Positions 47,360 to 59,611 of a stretch of DNA of 64,000 nucleotides are shown piece after piece (position 1 is the stretch's first letter; every line of letters begins with the position of its first letter). Under the pieces are notes generated by a model, which did not search any database, had not been told where the DNA came from, and worked only from the letters and a program-made list of their open reading frames with translations. This stretch comes from Craterostigma plantagineum. Lineage: Eukaryota; Streptophyta; Magnoliopsida; Lamiales; Linderniaceae. Both the position numbers and the translations under genes were made by a program. The DNA is taken from the NCBI GenBank assembly GCA_027422505.1, contig JAPQWV010000018.1, positions 11,674,001 to 11,738,000 of the forward strand, in the 5' to 3' direction.

Positions 47360-49139
47360 ACAATTTCCGACAACAAAATGAAGAAAGGTGTTTCTATAAA
47401 ATAACTATCACCAAATGTAGTACATTAAACATACCATTTAAAATAAAAGTACCAAAGCAGTAGAATATATAAGAAAGTATGAAAAAACCACAACAAAAAA
47501 GCGTAAATCCATCCATGATCGACTTGAACGACCACCGGGTATTCCTCCTAGATTTGTATCACCAAAATACCAAATCAAACGAAATAAAATAACCATATAA
47601 CATCAAACAAAATTTGGGAGAAAGAGGAAACATAAAATAAAGAAACGCTCACCTCTACAAAATCCACATCGTTTCTCCATCTTCACCAAATCTGACAAAA
47701 TAGTCTAAAATATGCAGCAAACACTGTACCTAAATCTTGATCAAATGCTTCACACAAATAACAGAAGAAAATCAAATCATTAACTACTCCACAATTCTCG
47801 TCAAAGTAAGACGTATCATATCGTTTCCCCGTACACCTGCGAGAGAGACACATTTTAGGCGCCCCGTACAACCAAATTTCTATTAAATCCCCATAGCATT
47901 TTAGGTGGTCCATTCGAGGCAAAAGGCTAAGTAGAGTGAGTCTGCTGTGAGTATGGAAGTTGACAGTTCTCGAGAACAAAGGTCACGTTTGAAGTTGTGA
48001 TATTTGTTGGCCGACAAATATCACACTCAATTTCCTTAAAAGAGATTCGCTCCCTCAGGTATGTGGTAGAGGTTTGTACGTGGCCGACAAACCCCGACGG
48101 CGAACGGAATAAGAACGATAGCAGAAACAATTTTGATGAATGTTAGTATTTTTTTCTCTTTCCTTTTCTCCTTGCTTTTTTTTCCTTAGCCTTAATCACC
48201 CTATTTATAGCCAAGAAATTAAATATATTTTTTTTAAATTTGATGGCAACGTTTGAGGAGTGGTTTTAACCACTTCATCAAAGCACTCCATCACAACGCT
48301 ATCAACCCAACCTTCTAGAAGTCGGGCCTTCTAGAAGTTGGGCCAATATTTGGCCAAAACGAAAGTCCAATAGCATTTAATTTCAAAGCCCAATTCATTA
48401 AGTAGAAATATTTTTTCTACTTAATTCCCCATTCACATCAAAATATTTAAAAAATCAACTATAATATAAATTATCTAACAATCCACCACATGAATGAGAA
48501 TTGCTTGGTTAATATTTCTGCTAATCAAACGATACTCTGCATAGAGGATAGTATGTTTACCATTTAAACTTCCTCCTTGTATGCACGCTTGGTTTACTGC
48601 AGTCCAGTAGAACGTTATGTCTTTGAACTGTCCCCCGCTTTTCGTGTAAACGAACCCACGTACAATACACAAGTACCATTTTCTCTTGTCCCTCTAAACC
48701 TAGATCTTGGGGTCTCCAGTCACATAGATAGGGGTTTCCTTCTTTGCACTTTTATACTTTAAGGCTTTAAGCCCATCCCTTTCGTCAACCTTTCAACTGC
48801 ATCTCTATTTAACCATTTGGTTAGCGGATCTGCAATGTTATCCGTAGATTTCACATATCAATCTAGATAACCCAGTTGAAAGCAGTTGTCTAACGGTATT
48901 ATGTCGACGACGTATGTGTCTCGACTTACCATTGTACATAGTACTCTGTGCTCGTCCAATCGCCGATTGACTATCGCAATGTATTGAGATAGGCGGCACA
49001 TGCTTTTTCCAATTCGGGATATCCTCCAAGAAATGGCGTGGCCATTCAGCTTCTTATCACACATTTATCCAAGGCAAAGAACTCGGATTCCATAGTGGAT
49101 CTTGCTATAATCGTTTTCGAGGATTTCCACGACACAGCT
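47360..49139 (-). mobile_element. Ty1/copia retrotransposon 3' end, copy 2
   Basis: Second copy of 1-1774. The RNase H remnant (AVSWKSSKTIIARSTMESEF, then the SQSAIGRA and RHIRRRHN segments) keeps the Trp codon that is a stop in copy 1. It has a 5-bp insertion near 47774 relative to copy 1. The PPT complement is near 48481-48489. Truncated at 49139 by the gypsy LTR. Confidence 0.8.
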
Positions 49140-51884
49140 TGTAGCACCCATAAAATTAATAAGGGATTTTGATGTATTAGTTATGTAAATTTTGTGAACT
49201 AGGTATATTGGTACGGAAATTTAACAGCTTGGAGCGAAAATATAAGCTATGCTAGTTTCGAATGATTTTCGAAACTTGATAAAGAATTTAATCAAAAATT
49301 TATAATGGTAAAACAAATTAAGTTGGGCTATTATTACGTGAATGAGACCCAATGATTTAGTGAGCTATGCATTATACTTAACACTTGAATAAGGCCCAAA
49401 CCATGTAGTGATGATAAGTATCAACATTTCTTAGAGTTGAGGTAAACTAACGTAATCTTTCATGTGTCTAATCACTCCCAACATTCAAGGCACCCATGTA
49501 TATCTAAATAAATGATAAACAAAACCTTGCACTTAACCTTGTGGAGAACGAAAGTGAGAAGGGAGAAAAAGGAAAGGAATTCAGCGAACTTGGAAGCTTA
49601 AACAACTTGGAAGCTATAATATCGAGTGAGGTATAATTCCTAATTTCATGATAGCTAAATTATGTTAACAACTACTTACGTTAACTTCATGGTGAAGGAA
49701 GAAGAATGGAAACTTCATTGTACCGAGTGTGTTTTCCCTATAAAATATAGGTCACTACATAATTTCATACCTAACAGTGGTAGCTTTCGAAAATATACCG
49801 TGCTTAGAAAACCCTAAGTACTAAAGTTCGACCAATTAGTTGTCTGGTATAAGTTTAATGAATATTAAATTCTGTGGTGTTTTAAGAGATTTTTATATTA
49901 GTTAGAAACCTAACGATTTGGAGTATAAGATTTTCTGGGTTTGAAATGACTCTTAAAACCGATGTTAATAGTATATGTTTTAGGGTTTTTGGGGGAGAAT
50001 TACAATTTTCAGAAGATCTCGACATGGTATCCTACCATAATTAGATTTCGAGATGTTTAATGTATCATAGAAAGTCGGAATGTATATAGGAAGATGTCGA
50101 CATGCACATATACAATATAGTTCTCGATATTTATTGATCTCGAGATATAATAGATCTCGACATTAGTTATTTAGTAAGATTTCGATAAGCTTGTGTAGGT
50201 CTCGACACTGCTTAAGAACTCGACATTTCTTTTCTCGAGATGTAGCTTATAGAAAGATTTCGACATTATAGGATCTCGAGATATGTAGTAGGAATTCGAA
50301 ATGAATAATAAATTGTGTCATAGAAAGATTTCGAGGTGTATCACACAAAGGTTTCGAGATGTATAATAGTTTTCAACATTAGTATGAGTTCGATTAAAGA
50401 TCTCGGTATTAGTAAGATCTCGATAAGGCTCTTAATAGTTATAAGATTTCGACAAGCTTATATAGTAAGGTCTCGACATCATCATAGATAGAAGTTGACA
50501 TAGGATCTCGACATGTACAAAGTCTCGAGATATAATAAGATTTCGACATTCACCTTTCAAAAGAGCTCGACAAATTCACTAAAGATCTCGACATTTGTAA
50601 GATTTCGAGATTTGATGGATGTCGACATTTACAAGGAATTTCGGGACTTATATTAAGAAAAACATTTTGACATCACCCATGCCAAAGTTGTCGATATTTA
50701 GTAATTTTAGGAATTTTAGGGTTTTCATTATTTTAGGGTTTTTGATATTGTTAGTGTTCTGATAAATAAGGTTAGAGAATTTTAGACTTATCTGACTTAA
50801 CAAATATATTGATATAATAATATTTATTATATTCAGAGGATCAATATATAGGGACTACGCCAGACCTTCTATTTGACTGTAGCGGGAGGACAGGTAGGTG
50901 GATCTTCCATCTACAATGCGTAAACACATTCGTGAATTATGTGTTTTCATGCGATTCGAGATTTTCGTGACTTATGTGATTTACGTGATTTACCTATCGT
51001 ACGTACGTTTTATTTAATCATGCTTCCATGAGATTTTGTGAACATGCATGGCACGTGCATATCACCTCAGGAAAAGAGTATGGTACCGTAGTGAGACCGT
51101 AACGATATGAGATATTGAAGTACGGGGTAGAATGAGATGCTTGTGATTGGTGACTCTTAGAGGAGTCGAGGTTGGGCTCACTGGGCACCTGGCAGAGACA
51201 GTCGTGATCGATCTGTCTACTCGGGCGTGACCGTCCCGAGGTGCAGACAGCCGGATGAGATTTTGGTGCGACCTGATATGAGGCCATTGGCGTGATCGTC
51301 CAGTGCACTATCAGTGTATGCTTTTGGTGCGGAGTGACCCGGTAGGAGGCCATTGGCGTGATCGTCCAGTGCACTACCAGGGTAGGCTGCCGCGAGACTT
51401 GGGGGTGGCCTCCCAGTAGTCTATTGCGCGCGAAGGTGTCGAGCCTAACCTAGGGCCCTGTGTTGTGTGAAATAGGAATGTGGGAAAAGAAAGAGTGTGC
51501 ATTATATCTGTTGTGAGATACCGGGATCGGGGTTGAGTGCACACTTGCATACATGCATTTTATTCCCTACTGGCAAATTGCTCAGTGTTTACGTGTTGTA
51601 GGTACTGATTCTGACGCCGGTACGCGTCAAGACTGAGGCGGCTGGTGGCGGTGCTCCACGGACTTTTGAGGGCGGAGCGGTACATGGATGAAGACCTGTG
51701 CGGCTTTAGGATTTTTGTTCTTTTAACATTTTGGGGCTTTGGCCCGTGTATAGTGATGACGATGTAGACGGATTTTTATAGTAATGTATATTATGTTAGG
51801 AAAAGTTTTAATTAGACGGGCCTTCCGCGGCTTACGTTGCGGATATCCGCCACTAATCGTACTTAGAAAATGAGGGTCGCCACA
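49140..51884 (+). mobile_element. Ty3/gypsy-type LTR (2745 bp), copy 2
   Basis: Same ends as copy 1 (TGTAGC, GCCACA) and the same length, with few differences (for example one extra base near 51231 and one missing near 51573). The TCGA-centred motif array is at about 50015-50680. An iMet-type primer site follows at 51887-51898, then about 110 bp of leader. Confidence 0.75.
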
Positions 51885-52008
51885 GGTGGTATCAGAGCGT
51901 AGGCTTTAGATTCTGAAGACTGTCCATGTACTGCCACTCAAAAGCCTGGAGAATCAGCCTGGCCTATAAGTTTAATGATTGATTATGTGATTACGTGTTA
52001 TTTGATAC

Positions 52009-52360
52009 TGTTAGGTCCTACGATTAACAAATCTAAGATCCTAGGCAAGAATTCAAAGTATTTCTACGATAATGATAATCAATAAGATTCGATCAAAAAA
52101 CTCATTTGAAGAACGAGGGAGAGAATTCGATTAGAGTGAGAAAGTTACTGTTGTTTCTCTCTCTAGAAATTGAATTGCAAGCCTTTCGGATAAATCTTCA
52201 AAACTTTTTCTCTATTCGACACAATTGATTTACATGCATTTATACCAAACAAACTTGGTATAAATATCAAACCAGTCCTTATCTAAGGACTACTATACAA
52301 AACGCCCCTAATTACAAGGACAACTAATAATATCAAGCACAATTAAACGTATACTCTACA
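52009..52360 (-). repeat. 3' LTR of Sirevirus-like element, copy 2 (352 bp)
   Basis: Same ends and length as 4644-4995. The polypurine tract CAAAGGGGGAGAT adjoins it on the minus strand. Confidence 0.8.
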
Positions 52361-52376
52361 ATCTCCCCCTTTGTGC

Positions 52377-55300
52377 TTGATTGCGTTTCCGCGCCGTTTG
52401 TCCTCGTTGGGCGTAATACGATCTGCGCAAGCCCATCGCATACTCGTAGTTCCTCAGTGTGATCCTCAGCTCCAGTCGTTCATCGATATCTTCAAGCAAT
52501 TCCATTAGGATCGGCTGTTCTCCCACGAACCTGTAGATCCTCAGCATAGTGTCTCTGTTTATTTCTTCCAACCTCTGCTAGATATTCCTCCTGATGACCT
52601 TGAGCGTCCCATCACAAAACTTGTTGATTTCAGTCTTCAGCTTCAACTTATTCTTCTTTGCTATTGGATTGTGGTAGGTGATGCCTAGAACTGAGCTGGT
52701 GTGCACGTGATTGTTGGGAAGCCCTTCGATCTCAGGTCCTTTGTTGAGCGGAGCGGTCATGTTGACCTTCTTCATATTGCTCTCCAGAGCCATATGAAGG
52801 TTGTATGCGGCATAGTACTTCACTTGGCACATCATGAACCGGTAGAGACCCTCGAGTCCTTCTTTCTTGATAAGCCTTGAGGACCTTTGTACTTTTCCAC
52901 ATATAGCTGATATAAATTGTAAACTTCTTCAGCCGAGATGTACGGTAGGTCGCTCTCGCTTAGATCTTCTCGAGTTCTATCTACGCGCTCAATTGTGTAA
53001 TGAGGTGTTGGAAGTCTTCCTTTGTCATAGTAGACACTGAGTAGTTGGCTTATTGGAGGGAGACTCTTATAATGGCTCTTGGCTTGTGCCTTAGTCATCC
53101 CCAGCCTAACATCAGGTCCTAGTTTGGTCAGCATCCAGAGGTAGGTCATCCTCTTCTGCTGATCCCAATGAGAGATCCCTCTAAGCTCGAACTCGTTCGG
53201 CTTCTTCACTCTGTCCGGAGACCTCCAAATGTTCTCACAAATTCTTCTAGGAAAGGGACTTCTATTTGGCTGTTCTCCCATGGCGTGTCGATCCGAACGG
53301 TCCCTGGCGTTAGCCTTGGAGAGGGAACTACCTGTTGAGCGATTAACTCTGGTAGCCTTGGGATATCTTGCTCGTAGTCTTCACCTTCCTGAAGACATTC
53401 GTCTTCCATGATTACGAGGTCTATAGACGCTTGTTGTAGAAAGCGCCGAACGTCGTGAAGCCGTCGTCTTTGATGCTCCTCGGGCATGGAATGGGTCATC
53501 CACTGTCCTTCGAAGATATACTTGTCTAGGACCTCGTGTGGATTGACGCCATGTCCGGAGGGTCCCGGTTGGTCTGGAGCGACAGAGGGAGTGGCTTGGG
53601 TAGCTGCTAGAGCTACAAGCATTGCAGCACTTGCTTCTTCTTCCGGAAGCAAGGGGCTTGAGTAGATCGGTGGTGTGGGTGGAGGCGTCCTGAGGTGAAA
53701 GGTTGGTGGGTCGATGTGGGCAGTGCGGTGCGTGCTGTGGGTAGTTTGGGTTTGGTGAGTAGTATGGGTTTGGTGGGTAGTATGGGTTTCGCCAGCTCCA
53801 GCGCTTGTCTTTGCAGTGCCCGTGCCTTGTCCTTGGCCACTTGTTGATGTCCTTGGCCTCTTCTCCCCCTCATGATGGTCCTGATCGTCAGGATCGTCAT
53901 GTCTGCGCCGGGAGTGAGAGCTCTGGCCTCGGCATGATTGAGTAGGTGGCTCAGGATGGTCTACCAGTCGCCTATAGAGGGACTCTTCTTGAGGAGACCG
54001 TATGATAAGACCGATGAGGCGGGCCAGAAGGATGTCATGGAGCTCGGTGATTGGGATAGTGTATGGGTTGATTAGGATGGAAGAGTGTCGTAAGGTCGGT
54101 GGGTGTGGGTTGTGGAGGTGTGAGGTTGGGTTGTGACGAGGTGCCTTCAGAGACAGGTGCTTTCCCGATATCTCTTCGGGATGTCTCGAGTGCTTGGAGT
54201 ACTCTCTCCGTGATTTTGTCTTCCATAGACTGTACAACGGCAGAGAGAGCGGCCTGGAACTGCTCGTTCGTCACAAAGGGTGCGGACGCCTCCAGAGATG
54301 GACCAGGACGACTGATGTCGCCTGTTATCAACCCTTGATTAGACACCGACTCTTCAGGTTGGCTCACAGTCACTTGAGGTTATGACTGTATGACACTTCC
54401 ACCCAATCCTTGAGTCGAATCTTGAAGATTCAGCTCTATGGGCGCTGTGGCATGCTCGGGTTGCGCCTGTGATCCAGACACCACGAGACTAGTATCTGGT
54501 GCGTTGGTGACGGCCGGGAAGAGGGACTCCAGTTGAAAGCTAAGTCTCCTTGGAGTCCTCCTCATCAGACTGATTTCCTCGTCCGATTCCGTGTGAGGAG
54601 TGAGGTCACGATGGACGTCCTCCAGTGCCTGATTCGTCATCAGTGAAAGAGAGCTTTGCCCCATTTCTACTTCGGGTTGTGCTACTGGTTGAAGAACCTC
54701 CTCAAAGTTTTCTTCGAGCACGCCAACATTCACGGGCACTTCCACTTGTAAGTCATGAGCAGGAGCCTCGAGCGCCATCTCTGTAGCCACGACGTCTATC
54801 AACGTATCATCTACGTCGAGCATTGGCTCTTCGACCAATAGAGACTCCCGAGCTAGCTCCTGAGCGACTTCATCAATCATTGCGTCCTCAGGGCTTAACT
54901 GTTGTTGTTGTTGTTGATGAGGGCTAGCTCCAAGCACTGTCGGGGGCCCTCAAATCATTTCCTCAGTGAGATTCCTGTCCCGGCAATATAGCTTGTAGAC
55001 GTCTCCATTGGGGTCCGCGAGATGAAGGAGCTCGAATGAGATCGGCATCGATGTTTGGTCCAGGTCCGTGAGCCGCGGGTTGTGGAAGAATTTAAGCCTT
55101 GGTGGTTGGTAATTTTTGCCAGGAGGCAGAGGATTGTCTGGTGCAGCGCCATGATCTCCCTGATGATGATACTGAACCACCGAGCATAAGGCACGTTCTT
55201 TGATCGCCAGTTCTCCTTCTGCCGAATCTGGTCTGCGAGGTCGTTCTAGATCAGCTGAGTGTAGTCATAATTTATTGAGAAGGCGATGCCGTGGAAGATC

Positions 55301-55815
55301 CTCAAAATATTGCCGTTGCCCTTATCGAATCCTGCGTGCTTGGGCGACAGACACTTGTTCACTATTCCGAAAAGTGTCTTCCACAGGTGTGGGATTCCGC
55401 TGCTCTGGACCTGAGCGAATCTTGTGAGCGGCGGTTGGTATCCCATGTGCAAGAAGTCTTGAATCATCTCAGCATCCAATGGGAGCGGGTCGTAATTATT
55501 GCTGTGGGGCAAGTCCAGTACCATGCTGAACTGGTTCTTGTCCATGTTGATATGCCGCGTCCCTATCCTTGTTGAGAATCTGAAGGCTCCATTGTCCACT
55601 TCTCCTTGTATGCAGCCCCAGAACTGCTGGAGATATACCATCGGCACTGATGTGGTGGCTGTTAACGCATGCCAGATGGGGTGGCCTTGTAGGATCGATA
55701 CGATGATCTCGTCTGGACACCTAAACGTGCTCAGATCGAGCTGGAAGTTCGTATCGTGAACCTTTAGATAAAGGTTGTGATAGTAGATGTGGTTGTATTT
55801 CGGGTAGCGATCCAT
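52377..55815 (-). pseudogene. Post-pol ORF of Sirevirus-like element, copy 2 (broken)
   Basis: Equivalent to 5020-8445 but a little less damaged: the segment 52832-53281 reads through a place where copy 1 has a 4-bp deletion. The same N-terminal domain (VPMVYLQQFW, PLDAEMIQDF) is followed by a stop at the same Trp codon (near 55247). A frameshift follows in the HHQGDH region, then the acidic Gln-rich and Ser/Thr/Pro/His-rich segments and a conserved C-terminal part (GMTKAQAKSHYKS, EEVYNLYQLYVEKYKGPQG, YHNPIAKKNKLKLKTEI). The shared stop shows that it was already dead before the block was duplicated. Confidence 0.65.
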
Positions 55816-58800
55816 CTGAAGAATAAGATAAATAAATGTTTATTAGTTAAATTTTATTTTCAGTCGAAATATGAATAAATTTCATCAAACTATAGTAATA
55901 TTGCAAGTAATAGCATGTTCGATGAATTTTGAATTGAAATCGTATCAAATGCATAGTGTTTGCTCATTTTGAAAAATCGTAATGGCATGAATGTAATTTC
56001 GAATGAAATATATATCGCGTGAAAGATAGTTCGAAATTTCGCCAAGTGTTTAATCAAAAAAAATTGTCACTGTTCATGCCGAGAATTTTTTCGCTCGATA
56101 ACATTGATATTGAAAAAGATTTCCTATGCATGATTTCAATTGTAATGACTCAGTTTGATTTTTCGATCGAGAAAATTTTATTCGCTAATGTTCGCTACAG
56201 GGTAAAAGACTTAGAAAAATTTTCTTAGTGTTGAAGTTGAAATCGAGACTGTAGTCGGCCAATTTTACGATCGAGAAAAAATCTCGTGTAAATTTACGAT
56301 CGAGAAATTAATTCCCAGGTAAATTTACTATCGTAAAATTTTCTTCGATTGAATAAAATTTTTCGATTTGAAAATTTGTCGAGCGGTATGTGATTTTCGA
56401 TTGTAAGAAACATTTTTCGCTGCAATATGTTTCTATCGGGAAATTAGTCAACGAAAGAATAAGTCAATCGTAGAGATATTTTTCAATCAATTATGTCCTA
56501 AGCGGCGAATTTTACAATCGAAAAAATTAAGCGTTGAGAAATTAATTTTTCGCTGCTAAATTTTTGCGACCAAATTGAAATTAAATCGAAAATTCTATTT
56601 TGCGATAGTAAGTTCTACGCTCGATAAATTTGCATCTAAATTGTCTATTCAGTGCTTAAATTTTTCGCTTACAAAAATCATAATTAGATTCTGGATGGTA
56701 AATAGTTTTCGGTCAAAATCTTCTTATCTTAGCGACTAAATTAGAATTTTATCGATCAAAAAACTAATTCGATACAAACAGTATCTCAATTAAATCGTAA
56801 TTCAATTTAGACTGTTTGCGATCGACAAAGTTCTTCGATACCTTTAAACATAAAAAAAAACCCAGTTTTATTGAAACTCAAATCTAAGTCGAAGATGCAG
56901 ATTTTTCGAAGATTTATTCTACCAGTATCATCAAGAACATCGAAACTATGTTAAGTGCAGGCATTAATCTCAGATAACACTCATAATCAAGCCTAAATCA
57001 CTATAAAACAGTATACGATTTCTCAGTTTTGAAGAACAGTCGAAAATCTAAGTCTAAACATTCGAAAAACTTCAAAATTCAGATGCTAATGAAGGTAATC
57101 ACACGCAAATGTTAACAAAATCTCTTTTCTACCTTAAACAGACAGTTTGGTGTTAAAAATCGATAGATTTTTGAGAAATTTAAGCTGTCTGTGAAAGTTT
57201 TTCGCGAAAGAGATTTTTTGCGATTAGGGTTGCGTGAGAAAAAGTTTTTCGTCTGACAAGAAAGTGAACTTTTATTAATTCGCTGCAGATTAATGTTGGG
57301 TTTTTGCGATTTGACGTTTTGCGATTAAATGGATCAGGCCCATTACTATTTGCGCTCGAGAAATTTTTGATTCGAAAATTGCTTCTCAATTCAAATTTTT
57401 CGATCGCAAATTATCGCGGTTAATCAACAATTGTTCCCAACACTGTCTTACGATCGAGAAACTTATGATAGCGAATTAATTCCTATATCCAATTTCTCGA
57501 TAGTAAGTACTTCTAAAATTTTCAGATTAACCCCTATTTCGAGTAAAATCACATTGTAAGGCTCCCCCTTAGAAGTAAAATATATGCAATTGACTCCCTA
57601 TATTTTCCGTGTAGTAACGTCTAGCTCCCTTGGCAGAGATCAAAAAATCTGTACCACTTAGAAAGAGGACGTTAGAAATAATGGAGTTAATCAAGAATTA
57701 TTTTAGGCATGAAATATTTGGTCTTGTGACTAGCCCCTTTCCTTGTAGTGTCGACGTCTTTCTCCGTAATTTTATTTGTAGGAAGCTGAAACGCTTATAG
57801 AAAAACGTCAAGAATATTTGGAGCTAATGCACGAATTTTATATTTGCTCCCCCTCAAATAATGCAAAACTTGACTAACTATGCAAGCGTATGAAATCTCT
57901 TCAATTCACGAGCATAGAACACACAATTTTGCCTAGTAAGCACATATACATGGTCCCCAAAAACATGTACTAGAGGTATTGTGTGAGGGTAAGAGCAATG
58001 AAAAAACTTATATTACATTTAGAATGTGCGAGAATAAAATAAATTCGCATTTAGTCAATTCAACGCATATGAAATATGATATTTCATGTCAAAATGTGCG
58101 AAATTGATTTTTTTTTCATATTACTATTATTGTAGTATGGGGTCAGATTATTTTGCTTTTATCAATCGTCACGCCTAACATTTTACGAGACATTTGAAAG
58201 AAGAAAATGCCGTCAAGTCATGTCGTCAAACTAAAGTCCTAAGTTCATTGTCTGGTCCATTTCGACAACTCTCAGTAGGTTCGCTCTAGCACTTTTAACT
58301 TGGGATTTTTATATTTATATCCCTCAAGTCAACACAAGCAATTTTAAGTCAATTTACCTATGATCGAGGCATTTTTAATCATTTCACCTAAGCGAGAGAC
58401 CGTCAATTGGAATCAAAGGGTTGTAAGGATTTTAGTTTGGCTAGGACTTAGAAGGGAAGGAATTTAGAGGAAAGTGAGCTTATCTCTTCATCATCTTCCA
58501 TTTTTACGTCCGTCTCGCTTTTGTTTTTCAGCGTCTTCTCTTCGTTTTTTTTTCGATCTTTACTCCTTCCTTTTCTTTTAAGAATATCCCTTTTTATGCT
58601 ATGCTCAAGCTGAAGCTCCGCTTCTCCACGAGGCCATAGGAGATTATCGTAGGCGAAGTTCTTCTTGTTGGTTCTCGAGCCGATACCGTGCTCATCTTCT
58701 CTTAATCCCTATAGAGGTTTCAGAGATTATCTATTTGGAAAAGTTCACGGTTATGGAATTCGTCCTCGAGGCTGCGCTCCTCTTCTCGTTTCCCGATATA

Positions 58801-59611
58801 AGACCGGATTATCATTGGAGAAGTTCACTTCGTGGTGCTCCTCTTTCCAGCCGTTCTGACGAGCGTACGAGATTATCCCTGGAGAAGTTCACAGCAGGAT
58901 CCATGCCACTTTCTACAAGGTAGTCGGAAGACAGGTTCCTTTGGTCTGATTTTTTCGCGTTGAGCGATGCCTTCTTTTGTTATCATCCTCCTTATTTTCT
59001 CCCCCTCATTTTTTCGTTTGAATAACCATCCGAAGAGTATAGTACGGTTGAGGGATGGGAATGGGATTCAAAGGAAGAAAAGGACGTCGGAGAAGGCTCA
59101 AATTGGATGACTAAGGGCTAATGAGTAAGAGGGAAAAAGATTTTATAAGGCCGATTGAGGAATAACCTAAGCGCCCTTATCATTTTCCTAACGATCTGAG
59201 GCAATGTGAGTATGAAGCCAAGTATCACTAGTTAAGACAAGCAATTGATGTGTGACTCACTCGTGAAATAGATCTAAGGAAAGAAATGATCAAAGCTTGA
59301 GACCTCTCGTATGTATAGTGGCTTTGTGTCTAGTGGAGCAACCTAATGACCTTAGACACAAGAATGCGACTTAGACTGACAAAATTAAGCAATTAAATCG
59401 ATTGCATGTCGGGGTAAAATTCTAAGTGACTTTAGATCAAAGCATCTAAAAGAATTTCATCCCCCTATAGTATAGGTATATGTATAGTATTTTTATATGT
59501 ATTAAAATTTTTAGTTATTTATTTATTTATTAAATTCACGCAAGATAAGACATATAAGCAAAGAAAACGCATAGAACATTTTGTAGCACAGAAGATCAGG
59601 TAAAGCACATT
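55816..59611. other. Non-coding spacer between RNase H and post-pol ORF
   Basis: No intact gene. The duplicated part ends at 57194. PPT-like purine blocks on the minus strand lie at about 57562 (AAGGGGGAGCC), 57851 (GAGGGGGAGCA), 58997 (GAGGGGGAGAA) and 59460 (TAGGGGGATGA). At 58640-58915 an imperfect repeat with GAGATTAT...GGAGAAGTTCAC occurs about four times. Confidence 0.6.

Noticed and set aside
46950..47363. 137-residue minus-strand ORF as a gene
   Set aside because: No recognisable domain, no clear promoter, and it overlaps a tandem-duplicated AT-rich stretch.
1..57194. The two 9.8-kb copies as giant LTRs of one element
   Set aside because: They contain complete LTR ends, primer sites and coding pieces of three other elements and have no TG...CA ends or primer site at their edges. 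They are a duplicated block.
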